This document shows, one piece after another, positions 50,359 through 58,772 of a DNA stretch of 64,000 bases. The notes beneath the pieces were generated by a model. That model was not told the origin of the DNA. It searched no databases and saw nothing but the letters and a program-made list of their open reading frames with translations. This stretch comes from JBGVMW01 sp045125095 (GTDB taxonomy: Bacteria > Bacillota > Clostridia > Lachnospirales > Lachnospiraceae): the NCBI GenBank assembly GCA_045125095.1, contig JBGVMW010000299.1, forward strand, positions 1 through 64,000, in the 5' to 3' direction. Both the position numbers and the translations under genes were made by a program. Position 1 is the first letter of the stretch; each line of letters starts with the position of its first letter.

Positions 50359-51090
50359 ATGATAAACAATTTTATATTTGATTTGTATGGAACGTTAGTA
50401 GATGTAAGAACAAACGAAGAAAAGAATTACCTATGGGAGAAATTAAGTGCGTTCTACGGTTTTTACGGGGCGGCATATACACCGTTACAGTTGAAAAAAG
50501 CATATAAAGAGGAAGTGGAAATAGAACTTGCAAAAGAAAGCAATTTCGCATATCCAGAGCTGGATTTAGAAGGCGTATTCCAAAGGTTATATACAAGAAA
50601 AGGCGTAGAAGTAACAAAAGAGCATGTAGTACATACCGGACAATTTTTTCGAATTCTTTCTACACAATGTTTAAAATTATATGATGCATCTTTAGAGATA
50701 TTAGAAGAATTAAAAGCATTAGGAAAAAATGTTTATTTGCTGTCTAATGCACAGGAAATGTTTACAGCTTATGAATTAAAATATTTAGGATTGTATGATA
50801 AATTTGAGGGCATTCTGTTGTCTTCAGTAGAGGGATGCAGAAAACCGGATGTGCAGTTTTTTAATCTGCTGTTGGAGCGATATGGTATTGAGAAAGAAAC
50901 CAGTATTATGATTGGGAATGACCCAACTTCAGATATAGAAGGGGCATATCAGACCGGTATGCGTTCCGTATATATCTGCACGGATCCAAACATTGGAAAA
51001 GGACACAGGTTGCATGCAGATTACAGCATACCGGATGGTGATTCTTATGCATTAAAAGAATTGCTTCTTAAGCTTGCGAAGGAGATTTAA
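50359..51090 (+). CDS. HAD-family hydrolase (YjjG-like)
   Basis: The 243-aa protein has all four HAD motifs: FDLYGTLVD (nucleophile Asp), LLSNAQ, a lysine in EGCRKPD and GNDPTSDIEGA. The helical cap at about 15-90 is typical of subfamily I phosphatases acting on nucleotides or sugar phosphates. Upstream GGTGG is a modest ribosome binding site. Its 3' end overlaps the convergent flippase gene by 23 bp. Confidence 0.9.
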   Translation: MINNFIFDLYGTLVDVRTNEEKNYLWEKLSAFYGFYGAAYTPLQLKKAYKEEVEIELAKESNFAYPELDLEGVFQRLYTRKGVEVTKEHVVHTGQFFRILSTQCLKLYDASLEILEELKALGKNVYLLSNAQEMFTAYELKYLGLYDKFEGILLSSVEGCRKPDVQFFNLLLERYGIEKETSIMIGNDPTSDIEGAYQTGMRSVYICTDPNIGKGHRLHADYSIPDGDSYALKELLLKLAKEI

Positions 51091-52387
51091 GGAAGCGTTG
51101 GATGGAATCCATATGCAGTACGCTAATTGTCAGTTCGCTGACAAGCAGACCCCACAGATAGCCTTTGATACCATAGGTAGGAATTGCCATAAGTACAAAT
51201 ATAATGCGAATGGCAAGGCCAGCGACATTATGGCAGAATGTAACATGGGTTTTGCCCAGTCCATTTAAAATACTACCCAGTGTAGTGGTGAGATACAAAA
51301 ACGGACAAATCCATGCAAGGGTAATCAGAAAGGAACCGGCCAATTCGCTATGAAATACCAGATTTCCGATAAATGGTCCAAATAATAGAAAACATAACGT
51401 TGAGAGAACACCTAATCCAATACAGGCAAGGGTGTTCTTTTTTGTATATCTGTAAATAAGCGCATAGTCTGCCTGTGCCTGCGCTTCGGCAATGGAAGGA
51501 AGCAGGAGCACAGCAATAGAGTTGAACAGTGTATTGGGGAATAAAATAAAAGGCATTGCCATACCGGTCAGCGTACCATATACACTTAATGATTCAGAGT
51601 TGCTAAGACCGAAGTCCTTCAATCTGGAAGGAATCAGTATAGTTTCCACATTTTGAATGATGTTTAGAACACCGCGGTTGGCAGCAAGGGGAATCGACAG
51701 AAGCAAAATTTGTCTAACTCCATGGTGCAGGCTGCCGTCTGTTCTGTTTTCTTCGTGACACCACAGATAGGCAGTGACGGACAGTAAGGTAGCTGCACAT
51801 TCTCCGATAACAAGACCGATGGCGGCAACAGCAGTCATGGATTCTACAGATACTGTTTCTGAAATGGAAAATAAGATCATAACAGAAGCAACACGAGTAC
51901 ACTGTTCTAACAGTTGGGATATAGATGGTATGGCAGTTTTTTTCAGGGCATAGTAATAACCATTGATACAGCTATGTATGGCTGAAAAGGGAAGCGCAAG
52001 TGCCAATATACGCAAAAGCTTACTGCACCGTGGTTCTTGCAGTACATGTATGGAATAAAAGTCGGATAAGTTAATGACGCAAAGACCGATTAGAATGGAT
52101 ATGCCAACAGCAAGTGCTAAACCAATAAAAAGCAGTTGTCTTGCACCACGGTAATCATTTTTTGCAGTGTGTTCCGCACACAATTTAGAGAGTGCTGTCT
52201 GAATGCCGGATATTCCGATGGAATGGCAAATGGCATAAATCGGAAAGATTAACTGGTAAATACCCATCCCTTCACCGCCCAATTGACCGGCAAGAAAGAT
52301 GCGGTAGAAAAATCCGATAAGCCGGCTTACAATGCCGGTAGCAGTTAATATAAGAGTGCCTTTTACAAGAGTAGAGCAGGAACGCAT
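51068..52387 (-). CDS. MOP-family flippase (SpoVB/MurJ-like)
   Basis: I start at 52387 (MRSCSTLVKGTLILTATG, GAGGTG upstream), 39 codons inside the longer frame. The 439-aa protein has about 12-14 TM helices and MOP signatures (SRLIGFFYRIFLAGQLGGEGMGIYQ; GIQTALSKL). SpoVB-like proteins flip lipid-linked precursors, in sporulating Clostridia for the spore cortex. It converges on the HAD gene with a tail overlap. No other sporulation gene is nearby. Confidence 0.88.
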   Translation of the reverse strand: MRSCSTLVKGTLILTATGIVSRLIGFFYRIFLAGQLGGEGMGIYQLIFPIYAICHSIGISGIQTALSKLCAEHTAKNDYRGARQLLFIGLALAVGISILIGLCVINLSDFYSIHVLQEPRCSKLLRILALALPFSAIHSCINGYYYALKKTAIPSISQLLEQCTRVASVMILFSISETVSVESMTAVAAIGLVIGECAATLLSVTAYLWCHEENRTDGSLHHGVRQILLLSIPLAANRGVLNIIQNVETILIPSRLKDFGLSNSESLSVYGTLTGMAMPFILFPNTLFNSIAVLLLPSIAEAQAQADYALIYRYTKKNTLACIGLGVLSTLCFLLFGPFIGNLVFHSELAGSFLITLAWICPFLYLTTTLGSILNGLGKTHVTFCHNVAGLAIRIIFVLMAIPTYGIKGYLWGLLVSELTISVLHMDSIQRFLKSPSQA

Positions 52388-52472
52388 AGGACACCTCAAA
52401 AAGTCTTTTCCTAAATATATGTGAAAATCTATTTGGTTATAACGGTAAATTAGAAAAAGATGCATTATAAGC

Positions 52473-52548
52473 GAAATCCGGCGTAGCAAAGCATGCAGCC
52501 ACATTGGTAAGTCAAATTAGCGAGAGCGTGCTCGCACGCTTTGTTCAT
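52473..52548. repeat. Dispersed repeat B, copy 1
   Basis: CAAAGCATGCAG and CGCACGCTTTG are imperfect inverted ends around a GCGAG-AGCGTG-CTCGC hairpin. A second copy lies at 58692. It sits between divergent genes, just before the cysteine desulfurase. Confidence 0.65.
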
Positions 52549-52593
52549 GACATGAATAAACTGTATTAAGAAACAGTATGGAGAAAATGGAAA

Positions 52594-53763
52594 ATGAAAA
52601 CAGTATATCTTGACCATGCGGCAACTTCAAATGTTCCTGCTGCTGTTGTGGATGCGATGCTACCTTTTTATCGGGAGTATTATGGAAACGCTTCTGGCAA
52701 TTATAGTGTGGCAAGACATTGCAGGCAGAAAATTGAAACATGTCGTGGATATTTGGCAGAAACCATTGGTGCTAAGGCAGATGAAATATATTTTACATCA
52801 GGTGGAAGTGAAGCAGATAATTGGGCAGTAAAAGGAATCGCAGAGGAATATGGTAGAAAAGGCCGCCACATTATTACCAGCAATATTGAGCATCCTGCCG
52901 TTCGGAATACTTGTGAATATTTGAAAAGACATGGCTGTGAAATAACTTATCTTCCAGTGAATGAAGATGGTTTTGTAACACCTGAATCAGTGGAAAAAGC
53001 AATTCGAAAGGATACAATTCTGATTTCTATTATGTTTGCAAATAATGAAATTGGAGTGATTCAGCCAATTGAACAGATTGGCAAAATTGCAGAAAGACAT
53101 GGAATTATATTTCATGTGGATGCTGTACAGGCATATGGACAGGTGCCAATTCATGTAGGGCGTGCAAGAATACATTTAATGAGTGTAAGTGGCCATAAAT
53201 TTGGTTCACCTAAGGGTATTGGCTTTTTGTATGTCAGAGAGGGCACGCGTTTAGAATCCTTTATGCATGGAGGCAGTCAGGAAAGTGGAAGACGTGCAGG
53301 AACAGAAAATGTGGCAGGAATTGTAGGAATGACACAAGCAGCCAGACTGGCAATGGACAGTTTAGAAAAGCGTCAGGGCCAGATAAGTGAAGTAAGAGAC
53401 TATTTTGTGGAGCAAATTTTACAAAGGATTCCTTATACGAAACTTAACGGTACCATGGAGGCAAGATTGCCTAACAATGCCAATATTTGTTTTAAAGGTA
53501 TATCCGCTCATACCTTGTTAGGCATATTGGATCAATATGGTATCTGTGCTTCTGGCGGTTCTGCCTGTAGTGCACGTTTGACAGAACCTTCTAAGGTTCT
53601 GCTTGCTGTGGGTTTGACCAAGGAAGAAGCACTAGCAAGTGTTCGTTTTACCTTGGGAGAGGAGAATACAAAGGAAGATATGGATTATGTAGTCCGCATT
53701 TTGCAGGACGCTGTATTCAGGCTGAGAAACAGCAATAAACGTGGTTCTCATTTTTGGCGATAG
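52594..53763 (+). CDS. Cysteine desulfurase, NifS/IscS family
   Basis: The 389-aa PLP enzyme starts VYLDHAATS and has FHVDAVQAYGQ, the PLP lysine in SGHKFGSPKG, and the catalytic cysteine loop CASGGSACSA. The length is normal. It moves sulfur from cysteine to scaffold or tRNA-thiolation partners. No IscU or thiI gene follows here. The ribosome binding site is weak (GGAGAAAATGGAA). It is cytoplasmic. Confidence 0.95.
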   Translation: MKTVYLDHAATSNVPAAVVDAMLPFYREYYGNASGNYSVARHCRQKIETCRGYLAETIGAKADEIYFTSGGSEADNWAVKGIAEEYGRKGRHIITSNIEHPAVRNTCEYLKRHGCEITYLPVNEDGFVTPESVEKAIRKDTILISIMFANNEIGVIQPIEQIGKIAERHGIIFHVDAVQAYGQVPIHVGRARIHLMSVSGHKFGSPKGIGFLYVREGTRLESFMHGGSQESGRRAGTENVAGIVGMTQAARLAMDSLEKRQGQISEVRDYFVEQILQRIPYTKLNGTMEARLPNNANICFKGISAHTLLGILDQYGICASGGSACSARLTEPSKVLLAVGLTKEEALASVRFTLGEENTKEDMDYVVRILQDAVFRLRNSNKRGSHFWR

Positions 53764-53922
53764 TGCAACTACGCAAAAATGAGGTAGTAAATTACTGTGA
53801 ATATTTCTTTCAGCGTGCATGTAAAAAGCGTAAATGCCGGTCTGTGTTTAGGCTTTTGTACATGTACACTGGAGGAAATAGAAAAAGTAATTCAATTTAA
53901 TTATCTGAAGGGATTGTACTTA

Positions 53923-53952
53923 TTGACAGCCGGTGAAAAATTCACGTATAAT
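53923..53952 (+). promoter_or_regulatory. Consensus promoter of nrdR
   Basis: TTGACA (53923-53928), 18-bp spacer, TATAAT (53947-53952). Both boxes are perfect. The region 53764-53922 otherwise holds only a GTG-started 55-codon frame that overlaps this promoter and is not credited. Confidence 0.85.
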
Positions 53953-54051
53953 ATTTGGGAATGAAATTGTTCAGAAATAGGGTATGGTTATTTACGAAAT
54001 GCTATACCAGGGAAAGGAAAGATGTCGTTTCACAAACGCATAAAAAAGAAT

Positions 54052-54504
54052 ATGAAGTGTCCATTTTGTAATTATGAGAATACAAAAGTAATTGATTCAA
54101 GACCAGCTGATGATAATAGTTCAATTAGAAGACGAAGAGAATGTGAAGAATGTGGAAAACGTTTTACTACTTATGAAAAAGTGGAGACGATACCGCTTGT
54201 AGTAGTGAAAAAAGATAACACAAGAGAAACTTTTGACAGAAGCAAAATCGAAGCAGGTGTATTGCGTGCCTGTCATAAGCGTCCCGTATCTGTAACCCAG
54301 ATACAGAATCTGGTGGATGAAGTAGAGAATATTGTATATAACATGGAAGAAAAAGAGATTTCCAGCAAAGTGATAGGGGAGCTGGTGATGGATAAGTTAA
54401 AAGATTTAGAAGCGGTTGCCTATGTGAGATTTGCATCGGTATATCGGGAATTTAAAGATGTCAATACGTTTGTAAATGAATTAAAGAATTTGTTGGATAA
54501 GTAG
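54052..54504 (+). CDS. nrdR: NrdR, ribonucleotide reductase repressor
   Basis: The protein from MKCPFC (150 aa) shows the NrdR zinc ribbon (CPFC, CEECGKRFTTYE) and an ATP-cone (VVKKDNTRETFDRSKIEAGV). The better ribosome binding site (AAAGGA) points to ATG 54022, adding ten residues, but the family start is MKCPFC. It senses ATP/dATP and represses nrd operons. No nrd gene is in the window. It starts an operon with truA, 1 nt apart. Confidence 0.95.
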   Translation: MKCPFCNYENTKVIDSRPADDNSSIRRRRECEECGKRFTTYEKVETIPLVVVKKDNTRETFDRSKIEAGVLRACHKRPVSVTQIQNLVDEVENIVYNMEEKEISSKVIGELVMDKLKDLEAVAYVRFASVYREFKDVNTFVNELKNLLDK

Positions 54505-54505
54505 T

Positions 54506-55252
54506 ATGTATTATTATAGAATGAAAGTTGCCTATGACGGTACGAGTTACAATGGCTGGCAGAGGCAGGTAACAAATCCCAATACCATTCAAGGCATTAT
54601 AGAAGAAAAACTTAGCATATTATTGCAGGAACCCATAAAAATAGCTGGTGCAGGCAGAACCGATGCCGGTGTGCATGCCAAAGGGCAGTCAGCAGGCTTC
54701 CGCTCCTATGCAAAGCCGGATTGTGCATGGCTTATGCATGAATTGAATGCACAATTACCGGCTGATATCCGTATCTATGACATGGAGCCTGCGAAAGCCT
54801 CGTTTCATTGCCGAAAGAGTGCGAGATGGAAGCAGTATTGTTATCGCATTGACTGTCGGGACAAGCCGTGCGTTTTTACCAGACGGTATGCATATCATGT
54901 AGGGCAGCAGTTAGACATTGGTGCAATGGAGCGAGGGGCGTCCTTGCTTATTGGAACCCATGATTTTCGCAGCTTTACCTCCGACAGAAATCCTGACAAG
55001 GATATGAGACGAACCATTTATAAGATAGAGATACTTCGTGTGCAGGATGAGGTACAGTTTCATTTTTATGGGGATGGATTTTTGTATCATATGGTGCGTA
55101 TTTTAAGCGGAACGTTGTTGGAGATTGGATTAGGAGAGCAGGATTACAACGATATCCCCTCTGTGTTAGCCGCAAAGGATAGAACGCAGGCAGGAATCCT
55201 CTTGCCAGGAAATGGGTTGACGTTGGTGCAGGTGGGATATGAACCTTTTTAG
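54506..55252 (+). CDS. truA: tRNA pseudouridine synthase TruA
   Basis: The 248-aa protein has the TruA signatures YDGTSYNGWQRQ, the catalytic Asp in AGRTDAGVHA, and FLYHMVRILSGTLLEIG. It makes pseudouridine at positions 38-40 of tRNA anticodon stems. It is complete and follows nrdR after 1 nt. Confidence 0.97.
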   Translation: MYYYRMKVAYDGTSYNGWQRQVTNPNTIQGIIEEKLSILLQEPIKIAGAGRTDAGVHAKGQSAGFRSYAKPDCAWLMHELNAQLPADIRIYDMEPAKASFHCRKSARWKQYCYRIDCRDKPCVFTRRYAYHVGQQLDIGAMERGASLLIGTHDFRSFTSDRNPDKDMRRTIYKIEILRVQDEVQFHFYGDGFLYHMVRILSGTLLEIGLGEQDYNDIPSVLAAKDRTQAGILLPGNGLTLVQVGYEPF

Positions 55253-55275
55253 AAGGCGCAAATCCAAATTTCACA

Positions 55276-55399
55276 TTGACATGTCAACCAATCTATGATA
55301 TCTTAAACAAGTATGAACATTAGCCGATATTCAGAGTCTGGAGTCTCCGACCTACATCTTAATATACGGCGGTAAACATTTTTAAGGAGGAATTGAAAC
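55276..55399 (+). promoter_or_regulatory. rpsO promoter and structured leader
   Basis: TTGACA (55276-55281), 17 bp, TATCTT (55299-55304). The leader at about 55323-55371 can pair GCCGATAT with ATATACGGC around an inner CAGAGTCTGGAGTCTCC region. It ends in AAGGAGG before the start. S15 is known to bind its own leader in several bacteria, so autoregulation is plausible here. Confidence 0.6.
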
Positions 55400-55666
55400 A
55401 TGATTTCAAAGGAAAAGAAACAGGCAATCATTGCTGAATATGCAAGAACAGAAGGCGATACAGGTTCACCAGAAGTACAGGTAGCTGTATTGACAGCAAG
55501 AATTCAGGAGTTAACTGAGCATTTAAAAGTGCATCAGAAAGATCATCATTCAAGACGTGGTCTTCTTAAGATGGTTGGTCAGAGACGTGGTTTACTTGAC
55601 TACCTTAAGAAAACAGATATCGAAAGATACCGTGCGTTAATTGAAAAATTAGGAATCAGAAAGTAA
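55400..55666 (+). CDS. rpsO: 30S ribosomal protein S15
   Basis: The 88-aa protein is a standard S15 (GSPEVQVAVLTARIQELTEHL, KDHHSRRGLLKMVGQRRGLLDYLK). It binds 16S rRNA early in 30S assembly. The rpsO-pnp order is classic. A strong AAGGAGG and a structured leader precede it. Confidence 0.99.
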   Translation: MISKEKKQAIIAEYARTEGDTGSPEVQVAVLTARIQELTEHLKVHQKDHHSRRGLLKMVGQRRGLLDYLKKTDIERYRALIEKLGIRK

Positions 55667-55682
55667 TCTTTCAAAAAAAGTG

Positions 55683-55712
55683 GGACGGATACTTGTTATC
55701 CGTCCTATATTT
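55683..55712 (+). terminator. Hairpin after rpsO
   Basis: GGACGGATA pairs with TATCCGTCC around CTTGT, followed by a weak TATATTT. Probably a partial terminator or processing site between rpsO and pnp. Confidence 0.65.
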
Positions 55713-55750
55713 GTGTTATACTTTTAGTATTGCGCAAGGCAAAATCCGTC

Positions 55751-55838
55751 AGAACTATCCCCGAGACCACTGAAAAGTATATTTCCAGGGTAAATGTGTT
55801 TTTCAGTAGTTTCGGTAGCTTCTGTCGGTAACAATATA
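55751..55838 (+). promoter_or_regulatory. Long leader hairpin before pnp
   Basis: CCGTCAGAA (from 55748) pairs with TTCTGTCGG (to about 55830), and inside CCGAGACCACTGAAAA pairs with TTTTTCAGTAGTTTCGG. The result is a long imperfect double helix of about 30 bp directly upstream of the pnp ribosome binding site. PNPase is known in enterobacteria to repress its own mRNA after RNase III cuts such a leader stem; a similar control here is inferred. Confidence 0.6.
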
Positions 55839-55858
55839 ATTTTAAAGGAGATTGAAAT

Positions 55859-57946
55859 ATGTATAAGAGTTATTCAATGGAATTAGCCGGCAGAACACTT
55901 ACTGTAGATATCAATAGAGTGGCAAAGCAGGCAAACGGTGCAGCATTCATGCATTATGGCGATACGGTAGTATTATCAACAGCTACCGCATCTGACAAGC
56001 CAAGAGAAGGGATTGATTTCTTCCCGTTAAGCGTAGAGTACGAAGAAAAATTATACGCAGTAGGTAAGATTCCGGGGGGATTTAACAAGAGAGAGGGTAA
56101 GGCAAGCGAAAATGCAGTGCTTACCAGTCGTGTGATTGACAGACCAATGCGTCCACTGTTCCCAAAGGATTATAGAAATGATGTTACCTTGAATAATATG
56201 GTAATGAGTGTAGATACAGAATGTAGACCAGAATTAGTAGCAATGTTAGGTTCTGCTATTGCGACTTCTATTTCTGATATTCCATTTGACGGTCCGTGTG
56301 CAACTACACAGATTGGTATGGTAGATGGCGAATTTATTGTAAACCCATCCCAGGCACAGTGGAAAAATGGTGATTTAAATCTGACAGTTGCTTCTACCAG
56401 CGAAAAAGTAATCATGATTGAAGCGGGAGCAAATGAGATTCCAGAAGATAAAATGGTGGAAGCGATTTACATGGCTCATGAAATCAATCAGGAAATCATT
56501 GCATTCATCAACAAGATCGTAGCAGAAGTAGGAAAAGCAAAGCATGAATATACAAGCTGTGCAGTACCGGAAGAAATGTTTGAAGCAATGAAAACAATCG
56601 TTACACCAGCGGAGATGGAAGAAGCGGTATTTACCGATGAAAAACAGGTAAGAGAAGAGAATATCCGTAAGGTAACGGAGAAATTTGAAGAAGCATTTGC
56701 AGAAAATGAAGAATGGTTAGCAATCTTAGGCGAAGCGGTATATCAGTATCAGAAAAAGACCGTTCGTAAGATGATCTTAAAAGACCAGAAGCGTCCGGAC
56801 GGTCGTGAGATTACACAGATTCGTCCATTGGCAGCTGAGGTAGACATTATTCCTAGAGTACATGGTTCTGCCATGTTTACACGTGGACAGACACAGATTT
56901 GTACGGTTACCACGTTAGCACCATTATCTGAAATGCAGAAGGTGGATGGTCTGGATGAAAATGAAGTGTCTAAGAGATATATGCACCACTATAATTTCCC
57001 ATCTTACTCAGTAGGTGAAACAAAACCTTCCAGAGGACCGGGACGTCGTGAAATCGGACATGGTGCGCTGGCAGAGAAAGCATTGGTGCCAGTACTTCCA
57101 AGTGAAGAACAGTTCCCATATGCAATCCGTACCGTATCAGAAACCTTCGAATCTAATGGTTCTACTTCACAGGCATCTGTTTGTGCATCTACTATGTCAT
57201 TAATGGCAGCAGGTGTTCCAATCAGCAAACCGGTAGCAGGTATTTCCTGTGGTCTGGTAACTGGCGACAGTGATGATGATTACATTGTATTAACAGATAT
57301 TCAGGGATTAGAAGATTTCTTTGGTGATATGGACTTTAAGGTTGCCGGTACACGCGATGGTATCACTGCAATTCAGATGGATATCAAGATTCATGGTCTT
57401 ACAAGACCAATTGTAGAGGAAGCAATCCGCAGAACAAGAGAAGCGAGAATGTATATTCTGAACGAAGTTATGATTCCTGCAATTGTGGAGCCAAGAAAAG
57501 AAGTTGGCCCATATGCACCTAAGATTGTACAGATTCAAATTGATCCTGCTAAGATTGGTGATGTAGTAGGTCAGAGAGGTAAGACAATCAACGCTATTAT
57601 TGAGCAGACTGGTGTGAAGATTGATATTACAGATGAAGGTGCAGTATCTGTATGCGGTGTTGAACAGGAAATGATGGATAAAGCGGTAGATATGATTAAG
57701 ATTATCACAACCGAGTATGAAGAAGGACAGATTTTCAAAGGTAAAGTAACAAGCATTAAAGAGTTTGGTGCGTTTGTAGAATTTGCTCCTAGCAAGGAAG
57801 GTATGGTTCACATATCTAAGATTTCTAAGGAACGTATTAACCGCGTAGAAGATGTGCTTACTTTGGGAGATGAAGTTACTGTAATTTGCATGGGCAAAGA
57901 CAAGATGGGACGCTTTAGCTTTAGTATTAAGGACGTTCCACAATAA
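55859..57946 (+). CDS. pnp: Polyribonucleotide nucleotidyltransferase (PNPase)
   Basis: The 695-aa protein has two RNase PH domains (RTLTVDINRVAKQANGA, and GSAMFTRGQTQ), the helical linker, a KH domain (IGDVVGQRGKTINAIIEQTG) and an S1 domain (GKVTSIKEFGAFVEF). It is a phosphorolytic 3'-5' exoribonuclease of the RNA degradation machinery. AAAGGAG precedes the start. Full length and all domains are intact. Confidence 0.98.
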   Translation: MYKSYSMELAGRTLTVDINRVAKQANGAAFMHYGDTVVLSTATASDKPREGIDFFPLSVEYEEKLYAVGKIPGGFNKREGKASENAVLTSRVIDRPMRPLFPKDYRNDVTLNNMVMSVDTECRPELVAMLGSAIATSISDIPFDGPCATTQIGMVDGEFIVNPSQAQWKNGDLNLTVASTSEKVIMIEAGANEIPEDKMVEAIYMAHEINQEIIAFINKIVAEVGKAKHEYTSCAVPEEMFEAMKTIVTPAEMEEAVFTDEKQVREENIRKVTEKFEEAFAENEEWLAILGEAVYQYQKKTVRKMILKDQKRPDGREITQIRPLAAEVDIIPRVHGSAMFTRGQTQICTVTTLAPLSEMQKVDGLDENEVSKRYMHHYNFPSYSVGETKPSRGPGRREIGHGALAEKALVPVLPSEEQFPYAIRTVSETFESNGSTSQASVCASTMSLMAAGVPISKPVAGISCGLVTGDSDDDYIVLTDIQGLEDFFGDMDFKVAGTRDGITAIQMDIKIHGLTRPIVEEAIRRTREARMYILNEVMIPAIVEPRKEVGPYAPKIVQIQIDPAKIGDVVGQRGKTINAIIEQTGVKIDITDEGAVSVCGVEQEMMDKAVDMIKIITTEYEEGQIFKGKVTSIKEFGAFVEFAPSKEGMVHISKISKERINRVEDVLTLGDEVTVICMGKDKMGRFSFSIKDVPQ

Positions 57947-57957
57947 GCATACATGTT

Positions 57958-57998
57958 AATAGCAGTTTTGGTAGAGATACTGAAACTGCTATTTTCGT
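57958..57998 (+). terminator. Terminator after pnp
   Basis: AATAGCAGTTT (57958-57968) pairs with AAACTGCTATT (57983-57993), with inner GTA/TAC, and is followed by TTCG. Confidence 0.75.
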
Positions 57999-58090
57999 AA
58001 CTGTTTAGAAAGTGTGAATATATATGCATATCTAAGAAAGGATACTTTCTAACTTGTTATCCAGAATGCATATGATAAGGAGGAGAGTTT

Positions 58091-58597
58091 ATGGCACTTA
58101 CACATTGTCCAAAATGCGGAGTTGAGTTGAATGGAGAAAAGATATGTCCATCTTGCGAAATTGAACTGGCAACGTATACGAAAAAATTCTGCGTTTTGTG
58201 TAATAAGACATTAATGAATGCATCGGGAGATGTTGATTTTATTGCATGTCCAAAATGTAATGTAGAATTGCAGCCGGAGAGTAAAGAATGTCCATCGTGT
58301 GGAATGGATTTAATAGATGTAAAGAAGAGATTATGCTATCGTTACTGCGATAAATTTAAGCGGAATAAACCGGAACCTGTTTCGTCACCAATTCCATCCT
58401 TGAAGGATATCTATATGGATTGTCCTGTGTGTCAGGAAAAGATAAGCAAAGGGGCAGTGTTTTGCCCACATTGTGGTCAGCCTTTTCAGAAGGAGAAGAA
58501 ACTGTTTGGCAAAAATGAGAAATATGTACAGTGGTTTTTCACATGTTTTACTTTGGCATTGCAAATTATTATATTAATTTTGCTTGTGCTAAAATAA
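58091..58597 (+). CDS. Multi-zinc-ribbon, tail-anchored membrane protein
   Basis: The 168-aa protein has about five CxxC pairs (CPKCG, CPSCE, CVLCN, CPKCN, CPSCG, CPVCQ, CPHCG) forming double zinc ribbons. It ends in one hydrophobic helix (WFFTCFTLALQIIILILLVL), so it is probably tail-anchored with zinc ribbons in the cytoplasm. AAGGAGGAG precedes the start. Function unknown; zinc-ribbon proteins of this kind are common, poorly studied accessory proteins. Confidence 0.7.
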   Translation: MALTHCPKCGVELNGEKICPSCEIELATYTKKFCVLCNKTLMNASGDVDFIACPKCNVELQPESKECPSCGMDLIDVKKRLCYRYCDKFKRNKPEPVSSPIPSLKDIYMDCPVCQEKISKGAVFCPHCGQPFQKEKKLFGKNEKYVQWFFTCFTLALQIIILILLVLK

Positions 58598-58648
58598 ATA
58601 GATGATAAATTGCACTTAGGTTAGAGTTGTAGCAGGTTCCATAGACAT

Positions 58649-58685
58649 AAAAACAGCAGTCAGATAAAAGTGACTGCTGTTTTTT
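58649..58685 (+). terminator. Strong terminator after the zinc-ribbon gene
   Basis: AAAAACAGCAGTCA pairs perfectly with TGACTGCTGTTTTT around an 8-nt loop. Confidence 0.88.
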
Positions 58686-58691
58686 GTATGC

Positions 58692-58768
58692 CAAATTCGG
58701 TGCGGCAAAGCGTGCAAGTATAATAACTAGCTGAATTTGCGAGAGCGTGGTTGCACGCTTTGTTCGTA
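58692..58768. repeat. Dispersed repeat B, copy 2
   Basis: Inverted ends CAAAGCGTGCAA and TTGCACGCTTTG, with GCGAGAGCGTG as in copy 1 (52473). Roughly 70% similar overall. It lies just after the terminator and before the end of the chemoreceptor gene. Confidence 0.65.
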
Positions 58769-58772
58769 TGTA

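Noticed and set aside
51068..51090. 23-bp tail overlap of the HAD and flippase genes as a regulatory antisense feature
   Set aside because: Short convergent overlaps are common, and no hairpin or promoter is associated with it.
53796..53964. GTG-started 55-codon frame before nrdR
   Set aside because: It runs through a perfect consensus promoter (TTGACA-18-TATAAT) and matches nothing I know; treated as chance.
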